Program-made: the position numbers and the translations under genes
NCBI GenBank assembly: GCA_032158295.1
Contig: CM063244.1
Location: 21,950,815 to 22,014,814 of the forward strand
Length of the DNA: 64,000 nucleotides
Origin: Pycnopodia helianthoides
Lineage: Eukaryota > Echinodermata > Asteroidea > Forcipulatida > Asteriidae
Direction: 5' to 3'
Shown: positions 23,918-36,134 of the stretch, piece by piece
How positions within the stretch are numbered: position 1 is the stretch's first letter
Layout: each line of letters starts with the position of its first letter
Notes under the pieces: model-generated
The model's input: the letters and a program-made list of their open reading frames with translations, nothing else
Told to the model about the DNA's origin: nothing
Database searches by the model: none

Positions 23918-26900
23918 AAGGTCGACGGTTCAAAGTTACAAACTGTTCAAATTGTACAGGCGAGTAATTGGATCTGTTATCATTTTTGTGGTTGCAGGCT
24001 TTTTACTCAGTACAACAAAAGCATTTCAGGAACTTCTTGTCTACGGCATTTTGCTTTCGGGAAAACGTGGGCCTACTTCATAATCCGTAATTGTATAGCC
24101 TGTATAAAAGTAAACATTTGCAATTAGTGTCTCTCTTCGCTTCGATTTTACCAAATTATTTACAGTCAATGTGAAACTACTCGCAGGTCAAGTTCAAATG
24201 AAATCCAGGAATTTTGCCAGGAGGCATGGAATCTTGTTTTGATGTTTGATGGAGCGGAGGTTGGGAGGTCAAACCAAGAGGGTCGATCGTAACCACATTA
24301 AAAATGTGGATTAATTTGGTCCTGACCCAAGGGGGGAGGTATCCCAGCTCAGCTCCCGGTGGACACAGCGAGTGTTGCGGCAAGACACCGCGAACCACCC
24401 GTGCCGTTTATCTTATATTTTGTGCCTCCAGTCGTAATAACATTTTGTTTATAGAGTATTTCAGGATACCTGAGTGTTGTAAATAGGTTTCTGGATCGGA
24501 GGGGCTTGTGAATGTGAAGGCTTTATTCCCTTAGAGAGACAACAAATAGGAGGGTTGAGTGAGATGGGGCCCCGTCGCGTATCGTCAATCCGTTCGGGTC
24601 TTTCCGGGTGATCTTTCAATATTAGGACAAAGTAATCCGATGTTCTAGATTTAATGACGAGAGAGTTTCCAATAAAAAGAGTGTTTAACGCCAATGTGTC
24701 CGCCGTAGCATACACCGCGATACGGTTTGAAGTTTAATGGATTGTGGCAGGTTCAATTTTTTAACTAAAAACAAAACATCAAGCACATTTAAAGCTGTAC
24801 ATAAATACGATTTAGCTTCTAAGAAACAATTTTTACACGAATTCGCTATCGCCCAGCACACGCACGGTGTGACATTTTTTTAGAACACCAAATGACCAAC
24901 GCACCGCTTGAGCAGCATATCTACCCGATCAAATGCCATAGTCTTGTAACCAAAGGTGTGCTTATGGAGAGGCACGAGACTCGGTGTGACCCCCCCCCCA
25001 CATTTTACCCTCAACATCAACTTTCTGGAGAGTTGCGGAATTCAGGTTGCGATGACGCACTTGTCATTAGACTCCTGCAGCATGCATCATCGTCACGCAT
25101 CTCTCTCTCGACTCACTGAGGGATGAGGTGACGTGGTTTACGAAGATGACCAGGACCAATTCTCTGAACTTCTTCACTCACTATCTTGTACTGCAGTCTC
25201 AAGACAATGATACATTCTGGTTGCAGTTATTACTACATCACACATCCCGCTGTCGGTGATCACACCGCCATACAACTCTTTTCCATTAATCATAATCATC
25301 GAGCTGTATGTGTTAAACGCCTTTATTTGGTGCAAACATCAATACAAATAATTGGGAAAGGTCCCCTTGGTGCTGACACTATTACACATGAGTCTGTCTT
25401 TCGAACACTTTTTAAAATACAAAACAAGTTGGCCTGCTTATTAGACACCCCCATCGACCACTCACTGCCATTAAAATCATATCTTTGTTTTGTAAAGGGG
25501 GACCAGACTGGTTTAAGGAAGACTAGGTTGATTTCATTCTGTGAACTCCTCTGTGGAACCCCGGTTCGCATCTCACCTCAGACTGGAGCCTTGCATGTGG
25601 ATTGGGTTTTCAGTCCCTACCTGATTTGCGTGGGTTTTCCCCCCATCTGTGATTTTCCTCCCACATCTAAAACTGAACATTTCTTCATGCTTCCTATCCA
25701 TTCCTGTTATTGGTACTAATTTTGCTATTGGATGTGTGATAATAAATAAATAAATAAATAAATAAAATGAAAAAACGCGCAATTGGACAACAATCGGATA
25801 CCCGAGTTAGTGGAGGCATTTTGGCTTTGAACTCATCAAGTTAAAAACACTTCAATCAGAGATAGCAATAAAACCATCAGCCACAGAACGAATGTTCCTT
25901 TAATGAGAAAATAGTTTGACCACAGAGCACAGAAAACAACTCTGTGTTATTTTTAACAAGGCACTGCTCGGCAACCCGACTACCTTTAGGGTTATCACTG
26001 TGTGGAGTTATTTCACATGACGGTTACCATGTTCACTTTCAGACTAAATGGAATTCCAGGTATGGAGGCTCACTGGTGCACAATACGAGAATTTAATTTC
26101 TGGCAGTTACTCCATGACATACCCTAAAGATGTAAATAGTGCAACCCAACTGTGTTTGTAGCGCCTTGACGAAATCCAACCAAGTGCCAGAAAATTATGA
26201 AGAATTCTTGGCGTTATTAAGTCAAAGATGGTCTGAAAAGAAAGTATATTAGGCTGCAGGCATGGCGATTTCTTAATTTGTTTTTGGTGGGTTAACCTTA
26301 ATTCTATTAATTCGAAATTTCTTGATTTGGGGCGACATATAATATGATAACAACTTACTTTCTTTCAAATATTTATTTCAAACAAACATACTGCCTGTTT
26401 TGTTTTCCTGGTCAAAATGTATACGTCATCCGTTCTTGGTTACAACGATACATATTTAATCATTTTCAAAGTAAACGATCTGGGATCAATTTCACAAAAA
26501 CACCAGGATTCATCTTAAAATGAGTTGTCAATATCACCATAGTGGTTTGTACTGTGACACCACACTTTGCTTAGCAGATGAAATTGGTACACATCTTATT
26601 AAGATCAATCTGAGCTCTTTGTGGAATTGAGCCCTGGCTGGATTTCTCAAAGAGCTAAGATTGACGTCTCTTCTCTGAGAGTAACTGCTATAAAGCAAAG
26701 TGTGATGTCACAATACAAACCAATAATGGTAATACCGACAACTCATCTGAAGATGAATCCGAGTGCTTTGTGAACAACCCTGGGCTCAACAAAACACTTC
26801 GATCAGTTAAGATCACAGAGAAAAACAGAGTAATGCAAATTAAAAAGAGGGGTCAACACAATAGTCAGCGTATCAAAATCATCGTATTGTTGACCTAAAC

Positions 26901-29900
26901 AATATTCCATGACCATCTTCCTCTCTTTAATTTAAAGAATGAACGCTCATCTCGATTCATTTCCTCAAAACAGCTTCCAAGAGTTGAATGGAAACTATTG
27001 ACCTACCCTTAGCCATTATCACCGGCGCCCTCCCAACCCAACCCGACGGTTTGGGGTCTAAGCGTCTCGTCTAAACACAACCCCACACTTAACCTTCCCA
27101 CCATGATCTGTGATCTATCCGTCTGCCTTCCCGACAATGATTCACTTTCGGTTATTCGGTCTCGTAAATCACTCAATCATATTGGATTACAGGATCGGAC
27201 CGAGGTCTCGTCAGGTATACTGCCCGCGGCACGGATCGTAACCAGTATCGAATGTCGTTACCTTTTGTGCTTTAATGATCGGGAACGATGATGGACACGA
27301 AACCGAATTGGGAATTTTTTTTCTTCTTCTCAAACCCAGTTGAAAAGTTCAGCAGTTTAGAAACTTAGTTTGGTTCCTTTTTGTTTTGTTTACCACAACC
27401 CAATTCTCCAATTTCATTGACGAAGCTCTTCCTCCAAGCCTTGATAAAAAAAAGTGAATAAATTGTTTTTAAAATATCAGCGCAACTTTGCGATTTAAAG
27501 GACAATGGGTGCACCGGAAGACATTGTGGAAACTAAACTAATAAATCAAATCGCGACCACATTAATCTTCATTAATCAGACCTTTGGGATGTTAATACTT
27601 TATATAGAATGATCCTGGAAGCAGTGATGCCTTGTTGCATCAATGTTAAATTCAGGTGTTCGGTATCATTAGAACGAGGTAGAAAGGATTACCCGTTTCC
27701 ATTTGGTATCACAAGTTGACCTTTCAAGTTATTAAAGGTACACGTTGCCTTGGATCGGTCGAGTTGGTCTACAAGCGTTTGTAACCGTTTGTTATAAAAT
27801 GCATATGGTTAGAAAGATGTTTTAAAAGTAGAATACAATGATCCACACAAATATGCCTCGAAATTGCGTGGTTTTCCTTGAACTTTGCGAACTAACATGG
27901 TCGGCCATTTTGTGGGGTCAAAAGTTTGACTCCATAAAATGGCCGACCATGTTAGTTCACGATGTAAAAGGAAAACCACGCAATTTTGAGGCATAATTGT
28001 GTGGATCATTGTATTCTACTTTTAACACATCTTTCTAACCGTATGCATTTTATAACAAAAGGTTACAAACGCTTTTTATAGACCAACTCGGCCGATTCAA
28101 GGCAACGTGTACCTTTAATAAATGTCACCAGAGTTCGTGCGCCTCAAACGAAAATCGCTGAAAATACACACACACAATCAAAAACAAACGACGACGGCAA
28201 CAACACGACGACAACGAAGACGACAGACGACGACAAAAACGTCGACGACGACCACAACAGTGGCGAAGGTGACAAAAAACATTGACGACTGACACCCCCC
28301 CCCCCCCGTTTTAACTGGAGATATTACAAACATTCAAACAGTTTATTATTCCACTTGTGATATGTAATAGTGGGATAGATGGTGAAAATATTTGGGGGAA
28401 TTGTGCCTTCGATAATAGGGGTGCGTTTTGGCGGCTGTAACCAATAATTGTTTCTGACGTCATAACCAAAACGGTAACCGAGCTCACAACTCGGTTATCG
28501 TTCAGTCTGAACAGCAGAACCAACGACCAACAACCGAAACAGTTTTTGGTTACCGCCGCCAAAACGCACCCCAGATAGTTCCCAGTAGACGCCATCTTTA
28601 CGGGCAAAGTGCAATTTGGCTTGCAGGTGCGTCAAACGCTCAACTTATTAACGCAGCCGCGTTGTTCACTGACCAATCCTGCAATGAGTTTCGTGAAATG
28701 CGCGCGTGTTGCACGCCGTTCTCACACGAAACGCACGACTATTTGTTCTAAACTGCCCGTAAAGATGGCCGATTTACGTCATACTGCAACCTATCTATAC
28801 ACCATGGAATTTGGCACACAGTCAGAGTATGTTATGAGAAGAAACATTTGGCTATAGGGCCAGTGCAAATTTGTCCTTTGAAAAAAAAAATGTTGGAAGA
28901 ATAACAAGCAATTTTCAAAATTTTCAAAATCGCTGCCATTGCTTGTTTTTCAAAGGGCAAATCTGCAATGGCTCTATCGCCAAATTCCATGCTTGTATCA
29001 CAGGCACAATCCCATGCCGTACGATATGTTTTGTACTGTGTAGATCAATCCTATAGGGTTAATTGTTTTAAGAGGTCCTTGGAAGCTTGTCGTGATAAAA
29101 AAAAGGGATGTTCCAACAAGAAAGGTCGCTCTGGGTGGAAACAATTTATGTTTTGGGGGCACTTGACAACGACAACGACAAACTGGGTGATGCCAAAATT
29201 GGAGACATTTAAGAATGGCTGGCCTTAAGCGTTTACTTGTTTTCGTATAAGCTCTAAATTCCACTGAAGCCTATATAATTTCATTGGATTGAATGTTTTC
29301 ATCTACCATCCAATAACCATGGAAATCGTTCTTATAAATGAAATGTCCTTGATAATTAGCAGGTGGTGCAGGTGTCCAATCACATTGTGAATTAGACAAG
29401 GGTTATTATGATGTTGTTTGTCGGTAGCCGGCCCACCACAAGCGGTGCTTGACCCGATGTGGCCGATGGGCACGGAACTATGGATCAATTTGGAGAGCTC
29501 TGTTATTATTCGACCACCACTACACTTGTTTATAGCAGAGAGCTACAAATTCCAGTAGTTTTAATATGTGTAATGCCATAAAGAGCAATACATATAGCTT
29601 GTTAGGTTACCAGTCGGGGTAGTTGTGTTTCCCACTGTAGTATGTTGGTTTGACCTTTGACAAGGTACCCGGTTGCCCTGTGCCGTGCCTTTGTCGTTCC
29701 CTCCTTAGTACCCAGTGGTTTTTTTTTCACTTACTGAGATTGTATTATACAAAATAATAGTGCACCACTCTTGTAAAAACAAAATTTGAATTCAATTTAA
29801 TGGCAATATCGAAATGTTTTGTGAAATCGGTGGTCTTGTTTCAGTGTGAAAACAAGCATGAACTCATGCTGGGATTCTTCTAGACTGTCACCTGAGGTCG

Positions 29901-32671
29901 TCACACGATAAATCTGGATTGCGCCATTTTGGGAGTCAGTAAAGCCCGTGCGTGCCTCCATGGTGCGTGCTACCCATCTGGGACGAATTTCATAGAGCTT
30001 CTATAAAAAAAAAAAGCCAAGCACAACAAAATGATGCTTACCAGAATAAGGTTAACAGCCTAAATACCAATTCCTGAATGCACCAATTTGTGACTGGTAT
30101 TCTGCTTATTTCTGCTAAGCAGTAAGTTGTTGAGAAATATTTTAGCAGCTCTATGAAATTGGCCCCTGCAGTTTGCATTTTAGACGACACGGCGTGCATT
30201 TAGACGCGCATCGTAACCATTATAGTTTTCTTACATGCATTTGGACCCACAACATGGCATACCATGGGCAGACAGTAGCCGGGTGTGACGTCAGAGCAAG
30301 GGGTCAATAAGAATAGCGTCATAGACCAGAAATCTTACGAGATGAGTCTAACACCAGAAGGGTGTTTGTCCCACCGTTTGAAATGTTACAAAACACTTAT
30401 ATTCCATGATGACCAGCCATTTTGTGCACCGAATTCAATTTTGTGTACATCTTTTGTAACATCAAACGATAATCATGCTTATGATTTGTTTTTCAACAGA
30501 CAAATCTACAGTCATCTGGGAGCTCCCTCTCCCGTCAGCTCGCCTCCATGTACCGCACCTTCCAAGAAATCAAAGACGACGATGAGGGCGAGGACGCGGA
30601 CTCCGAGTACGAATCAGACGACGAACAGATACCCAGAGACGCCGTCGACACGGAAGATGACGTGAACAAGATGAGCGACTTGGAGAAAGACTACAGCGAG
30701 CCCAAGTTAAGGAGGTCAGTGTCAACGGGCAGTAGAGGTAAGAAACCAAAGAACGGCGCCCGCGAGCCGAACGCCAACGAGGTCACAACGCCCGATGGGG
30801 GTCACCGTCGACTGCACAGCAAGTCGAACAGCATCGACGGATCGGGGGGGTCGTACCAGGATTCAGACAGCGAATGCAGTCAATGTCTATGCTGTAACTC
30901 GATCGCACCGTATAGCAGTACTCCGTGGCGTTACGTCAGCCGAGGTGAGGGTTCTACCATGGATGAGGATAGCGACAGCTCGGAGTATTTCAGTGATGAG
31001 TCCGAGTACTCGACCACCACCTGTACCTCCATACCATATGACGTCAACAAGCAACAACACTTCCCGAGCGATGGAAAGACAGAGGACACAGATGAGGGGA
31101 GGTTTGAGGATGCAGAGCCCGTTGCTGACCTTCGTATGAGCCCACTTGGCTGTGAAGACCCCAGGAAATGCAACTCACAACCGGACCTACGAAGCATGCT
31201 TGACAGATCTGAATCCATCACAAAGGATACACCGAAAAAGCCTTCCGAGTCTGCCAACCCAGGTACCGAGGCGCAAACACCCACCACGGCAGAAGAGGAA
31301 CAAGCGGCGGCCATTAAAGCTTCGTCCCTGATCGGAATTTTCAAAGAGCAAGAAGCAAAAGCCAAGCAAGATGAGATGGCAACTGTCGCCAAAGCAAAGC
31401 GAGTTGAAGAGCTTCGCCGGAAGAACTCAGAGATCCGCCTGATAAACGAAAAGAAACGGAGGGCCGAAATGGAATCCAGGATGAAAGAGAAGACCACGCA
31501 AGGAATCAAGCCTTCGCCCCTCGCAGCCGAAACCGAGGAAACTGAAAAGGTGAATATTAGGGACAGAATAAGTAACTTTGAGAAGCAAGGGAAACCACAA
31601 GAGGGGAGTAAAGAGGAGAGTACTGATGATGTCGAAACGAAGCCGAATACAGAGACTATGAAATCTAAGAATGTAGAAAGGGGGACGAATACAGAATCAG
31701 AGGTTGGTACAGTCCAACAAATGCCTGATGTAATCCCAGATGTTACAGAAGGTAAGAACGATCAAGACGAGCATGATAAGGGTCATCGCTCACGTCGGCC
31801 AAAGTCTAAGCTCGCCAAAACCACGATAGAAATCCCAGTCTCATGCCTACCGGAGCAGGTGATTCATCCCCAGTCGAAAGCCCCTGGCCAGCCAACCATG
31901 ATGACCTTCCAAGTCAGACCTGTAGACATGGAAGCTCTGGCGGGTGGTCCAATGCTTGTTTCGAGAAGCCCAAAGCCCAAGAGAAAAACATCGAAGACCA
32001 TCGTCAGGCTATCATCGACAGAATCACCACCGAGTGTTTCTGAGGCAACACTAGTGTCGGGTGCAGACACCGTTAAAATCAGCGGTACAACTGGCAAGAA
32101 ACCTTCTGGTCATTCGCACGGCGTATGCCCTCATTGCCAGAAGAAAGCGAAACCTGGGGAGTCAAAGAGAGTCATGAAAGTCCTGCAGCTTCAGCCGGTG
32201 CCGGAAAGCCCGAGCATGCCACCAATGTCTCCCGTCCAGCTGGCTGACGAGTCTGCCCAGATCATCCAGCAGCAGCCCGGTGGTGGTCACACCATCAAGA
32301 TGATCCCGAACGCCAAACACGGCATCGTGCAGCGGCAGGAGTCCACCAGCGACGGGGTGGTCTTCCGATTCAACATGGGCATACCCGAGAACGCTCCTCT
32401 CCAGGTCGGCGACTTCATCCGTATCCCGATACAGCCCCAGCAGCAGCCAAAGATCAGACACCAGGGTGGAGGGGTGGTCATCCGCACCGGCGGTCAGCAG
32501 CCTAGACGTCCGAAGGAGGTCATCCAGTTCAGTCAGTCAACACCACAAGCAATGATAGTCCAGCCGACCCAGAGCCAGACAGCCGGAGGAGTGACCGTCC
32601 ACATGAGTCAGCCTGGTGTCAGAGTGATGCCGAGTAAAGGTGGCGGAGTAAAGCTTGTATTCGGCTCTTGA
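21703..32671 (+). CDS. Large disordered protein with a FAM89/LRAP25-like core motif, 2 exons
   Basis: Exon 1 is 21703-21960 and exon 2 is 30500-32671. The phase-0 junction uses ATG|GTGAGT and TTTTTCAACAG|ACA. The product is 809 residues. Residues 1-65 are Ser/Thr/Gly/Ala-rich. Residues 74-112 form a predicted amphipathic segment with the pattern LRDQM..L.....LSRQLASMY.TFQEIK, split by the intron after DQM. Compared from memory, this matches FAM89A/B (LRKEM..L..LDMSLLCQL.SLYESIQEYK) without gaps, at roughly four in ten positions. A strongly acidic run (about 111-145), a cluster of four cysteines (C212, C215, C217, C218), a charged coiled-coil (about 350-420), a CPHC pair (629-632) and a Gln/Gly-rich tail ending KLVFGS follow. 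FAM89 proteins are usually under 200 residues, so this one is several times longer. FAM89B links MRCK kinase to LIMK1 in vertebrates. Whether this protein does so is unknown. An in-frame upstream TTG at 21679 is not a start. Confidence 0.85.
22489..22937 (+). mobile_element. TTAA MITE, family 5
   Basis: TTAAAGGTATGGGTTATAG at the left. Internal AACTTACTTGGTGAAAAGCG, AATCTGAGAAACGATTCATG and GTAGACACTGTATTCAGCTG are shared with 41790-42121 (reverse) and 4500-4653. Confidence 0.55.
23887..23912 (+). repeat. T homopolymer (about 26 bases)
   Basis: Uninterrupted T run in the FAM89-like intron. Length is likely uncertain in any assembly. Confidence 0.85.
25555..25768 (+). mobile_element. SINE family B copy with (AATA)n tail
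   Basis: This shares GCCTTGC.TGTGGATTGGGTTT and CCTCCCACATCTAAAACTG with the reverse copy at 95-262 and ends in an (AATA)n tract at about 25739-25768, typical of a retroposed 3' tail. Confidence 0.6.
26482..26788. mobile_element. Inverted-repeat element of about 307 bp
   Basis: The left arm runs from GGGATCAATTTCACAAA through GGATTCATCTTAAAATGAG and CACCACACTTTGCTTAGCAG. The right arm mirrors it (AAGCAAAGTGTGATGTCACA, CTCATCTGAAGATGAATCC, ending in CCCTGGGCTCAAC). Confidence 0.6.
27732..28118. mobile_element. 387-bp near-perfect palindromic foldback element
   Basis: TTAAAGGTACACGTTGCCTTGG at the left is mirrored by AAGGCAACGTGTACCTTTAA at the right. The arms of about 180 bp stay complementary almost to the centre (CTAACATGGTCGGCCATTTT near 27891 against AAAATGGCCGACCATGTTAG near 27936), with a short loop around 27915-27930. 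It has the same TTAAAGG/CCTTTAA ends as the other families. Confidence 0.85.
28178..28265 (+). repeat. GAC/ACG-rich trinucleotide tract
   Basis: Imperfect repeats of GACGAC, ACAACG and GACGACAAAAAC units follow the 387-bp palindrome. Confidence 0.6.
28418..28572. mobile_element. 155-bp MITE with long perfect-like inverted ends
   Basis: GGGGTGCGTTTTGGCGGC at the left and GCCGCCAAAACGCACCCC at the right, with the pairing continuing into GTAACCAA/TTGGTTAC. Confidence 0.8.
28573..28798 (+). mobile_element. 226-bp MITE abutting the previous element
   Basis: AGATAGTTCCCAGTAGACGC at the left and GCAACCTATCTAT at the right, with the subterminal inverted pair GCCATCTTTACGGGCA/TGCCCGTAAAGATGGC. It is nearly identical to the reverse complement of 52800-53027. 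Confidence 0.8.
29980..30166. mobile_element. MITE with CAATTTCATAGAGCT-type ends
   Basis: GGACGAATTTCATAGAGCTTC at the left and AGCAGCTCTATGAAATTGGCCCC at the right form inverted ends. The interior has AAGCACAACAAAATGATGC and TCTGCTAAGCAG. Confidence 0.6.
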
Positions 32672-34596
32672 CTTTGAGACGTAGTTGAAGGAATCTATAA
32701 GGGTTGGACGAGACCTCACTCTCGGTGGAAATAAGGAATCGTCAGTCCTGACGTAGGAATAAAAGCAATTACCTACCCAAAATGACCGTTCCATTTGATA
32801 CTGTGAACGCAGGACAGATGACCGTGGAGATTTCCGGCACAATACATTTGCGATAAAGCCCTTGCAATATTTTGAAGACATGCTTAAATTTGATCTTTTC
32901 AGTGCCTTTGTGACTTTTACGGCAGCGAAGTCGTTATACAGCAAAAAAACAAAACAGACTCATAAACTGATCTTTGAGTAAAAAAAAAAATCCATAAAAT
33001 CCATAAAACGTTGGTAGAATGCATTGATAAAAGATTGCAGTACTTTTGAGTGAGGTTCGGATGCAACGGAATCACTTCGTAAGGGATAACTCAGTAGATG
33101 CTCACGAAAGTCAATGTTCCTCAGTGAACTTTTTTGTTGCCATTGGAAAGATGGTTTCGGAAGGCCATAAGAATGTAATTTTATGTTGTGAAATACTTAA
33201 AATCTGTGCTTAAATATTGAAAGCAGGTGATTTAATTGTTGAAGTAAGAGTGTCTTTCAGAGCGTGAATCGGATAAATTTTCGTTTTACTCATGTAGAAT
33301 TTTCAAATGTGAGTGGAATTTTGTTAAAGGATAACTTGATGTTTTGATGAAGGGAAATGTTATTTTCGTCGTCTGAATACGAGGCACATGAATCGCTAAG
33401 AAATTGTGATCTCACATGAGTTTAAACAAAAAGGAACGCAATAGAGGGACTGTCTGGTCAAATTGGTGCTATGCTATACACGTGGAACATAAACTGAAAT
33501 TGTGGCAGCAAAATCAATGTGTTCAACATTGAGATCAAGTATGGTCTTATTCTTCATGATTGATGCTTCATGATAACGGCCTATAGTTTCAAAATCACCA
33601 AATAAGTACTCCAAAGTTCGCTTAAATAAAGTAACTTTACAGAATACGTCGGCATCTTTGATTATGTAGAGGCTGATAACAAGATAATGAGCTAGACACA
33701 TTATAACACACACAAATACATGTGAACTGTTCCAAGATGTTTCTGGGAGCTTTTGTGATTAAACTAATGTCTCGACTGACTTTCACGATGATCGTCATGA
33801 ACTTTGAACCCTGGTCCTTGGGATAAATGTACTCTCACCCAAAAACTCGACGCTACCACCCCTTTAAAAATGAAATGTCAAATATCGCGTGTCTGATATT
33901 TTCACAGGCAACGAAGATAGGTGCAGACACAATAAGGCTGTGACATTTTGAAACATACCAGGGTGTATGACCAGCTAATTAATTTGATCTATCGGTTGGT
34001 TACATTTCGTACACCTGGTGAGGGTGCCGGTAAATGCCAAGTGACGCACAGGGGACGGAGACAAAATTGAAGCTGCATTCCATTGGAGTGAGAATTTGAG
34101 AAGTTTTATTTTGTTCACTTTTTTTTTCTTGAGAATTTTACAAAATCAATCAGCGTTTGAAAGAATGTATGTTAATAATGAAGCATGAAAAAAAACCTGT
34201 TTTTGTTCTCCTCAAATGTAAAAAAATAAAAAATAAACTAATTCACAGTTGGGTTACAAGCAGGGCAAGGGTTACTCGCAGAGATTACAATTTTTAACAA
34301 CATTGAAGAACTTAAAAATAAAAAACATATCTAGTTTTGATTTTTTTTAAAGTTCATTGTAATCTTAATGGATGCATCTGTCTTTACAGGCAATTTCAAA
34401 ACATTAACTTTAAAGTGCCATGACCTAATAGTTGATTATTCAATTTGTGTACACACAAACCGAAAGGGATGGTACTCCATTGGTGAATCTCTCATTCTAA
34501 AATTAGAAATGTTCGGAATGGAAAATGCCAGCTGTGTCCGTCGATCGTCAGCCTTCATGTGAAACTGTACCGCTTTTTAACATAGCTTCTTTTGGA

Positions 34597-34602
34597 AATA
34601 AA
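34597..34602 (+). other. Candidate poly(A) signal AATAAA downstream of the FAM89-like gene
   Basis: AATAAA occurs 1.9 kb after the stop codon in AT-rich DNA that looks like a 3' UTR. An earlier candidate lies near 34225. Choice between them cannot be made without transcripts. Confidence 0.3.
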
Positions 34603-35168
34603 ATGGTGATACGCTAAAAAAAAAATAGAAGCTTCATAAAACTGGTATAAACAACAAACATGTATCTATGAACAGTATCTGATTAACGCTGTTTGCTAGA
34701 AATCGTTTTTTAAAGCCTCATGTGTAAAACGAATGGATCAAACTAAAATGTGCCGTGCTCAAGTTTAATGCTGTACCATCCCTTTTTTACAAGGTAAAAG
34801 ATTTCCACAGTATTCCATTTTTTTGATAGTATGTTTTGCTTTATATGTTGCTGACTTTATCCATTAATGTTATGTTAATGCTGCGATGAATTGCCATAAT
34901 AATTAACTGGTATTATATAAAGGCACACGACTATATATTTCGCTTCGGATTGTTCAAATATTAATGTATATCATAAAACAAACATCATTAACAAAACAAA
35001 AAATAATACGTATAGGGCTACCACACTGTCTTCGAATTGCAAGATGGGATCCAAGTTATCTGGTCGAAAATGGTAATGAGAAAGGAGCATATTGGTACAG
35101 CACTTGCATGGTGTATGCACTCTTAATGCTTCCGGGTCACAGACTAGATCAAGAGGAGGGCCTAATAC

Positions 35169-35471
35169 TATAGACCTTTCTATTGCAACGTCACAGACCG
35201 AGTTTGTGCCAACCAAGTTTGGAAAACTATGGAAAACCATAAATGCACAGCAAAAACAGATTGCAACAATGTTACACAAATATTCAAAAATACTGTTGAA
35301 TTTGTTATAAACAAAGTAACTTTAACCATGGGATGTACTTGTGTCAAATAAAAATTTGCAAAAGTGATAAATTTTGTCACATTGTCTGTTAACACAGTTA
35401 AATGTTTTGCCAACAATCGGCTGTCCATGCCAATCAGCACGGTTTGTTTACCAACAATGGAAAGGTCTATA
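35169..35471. mobile_element. 303-bp MITE with TATAGACCTTTC ends
   Basis: TATAGACCTTTCTATTG at the left and CAATGGAAAGGTCTATA at the right (one mismatch). No coding capacity. Confidence 0.7.
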
Positions 35472-35713
35472 ACCATGGGCCGTACGTATTTCCGGGTCAA
35501 CATGGAGCATTTCCGGCTCGCATTGAGCTGTAATCCGAGTCAGTTATGTGTGTCTGATTTGGAATTCAGGTCAGGTTCACCCGGAAATAGTTTAGTTCCA
35601 TCTCAGGTTCATTCTGACCCGTGTCTTCTTTAGAGTATGCCCTTTCCCGTGTGATTTATTTCAAGCACAATTTTAACCATTCGGTGATATATTTATTTAT
35701 TTCAACCATAGTC

Positions 35714-36134
35714 TTAAAGGTATAATACAGAATTGGTAGAGCTGACCAAATAGTTTCAGACAGTGTTCATAGTTTGTGTGATCAACCATGTACAAACAAT
35801 TTAAAAAACCTGTGAACATTTTGGGTTAATCCGTGGTGTGAGTCAGGAGAAACTAAAATAAAGTAGTGAACAACCATGCACAATTTTCAGCATGTAAACA
35901 CATTGTCCTAAATTTTGGTTGCAACAACCGAAATCAGCTTTTGCATTTGTTTAGGTTTTCAGAAACAGTTTTCTCGAATATGACTTCATTGCAGAGGGAA
36001 ATATTGAACAGAAAAAAAATTGTTCTAGTATGAATGCAGTTCATACTAGAGAGCTTTCAGCAATCAGTGAGCTTTCGCTCTCAAATTAAACAATGTTGTT
36101 TTTTATCCTTGCCAATCCTGTATAATACCTTTAA
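35714..36134 (+). mobile_element. TTAA MITE, family 4
   Basis: TTAAAGGTATAATACAGAATTGG and CCAATCCTGTATAATACCTTTAA are inverted ends flanked by TTAA. The body contains GTGTGATCAACCATGTAC. Confidence 0.75.

Larger units (their letters stand above)
21961..30499 (+). other. 8.5-kb intron of the FAM89-like gene, filled with repeats
   Basis: No internal exon is needed, since the two exons join in phase and their alignment to FAM89 proteins is ungapped across the junction. The intron holds several inverted-repeat elements (listed separately), a 26-base T run at 23887-23912, a GAC-rich stretch near 28178-28265 and a SINE near 25.6 kb. ORFs inside it (for example 25186-25719) have no recognisable protein similarity. 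Confidence 0.7.

Noticed and set aside
25186..25719. 177-residue plus-strand open frame
   Set aside because: Its C-terminal part is SINE sequence shared with 95-262, and the remainder has no similarity or coding character.
30931..31509. 192-residue open frame on the minus strand
   Set aside because: It is the antisense shadow of FAM89-like exon 2, Ser/Phe-rich with no recognisable similarity.
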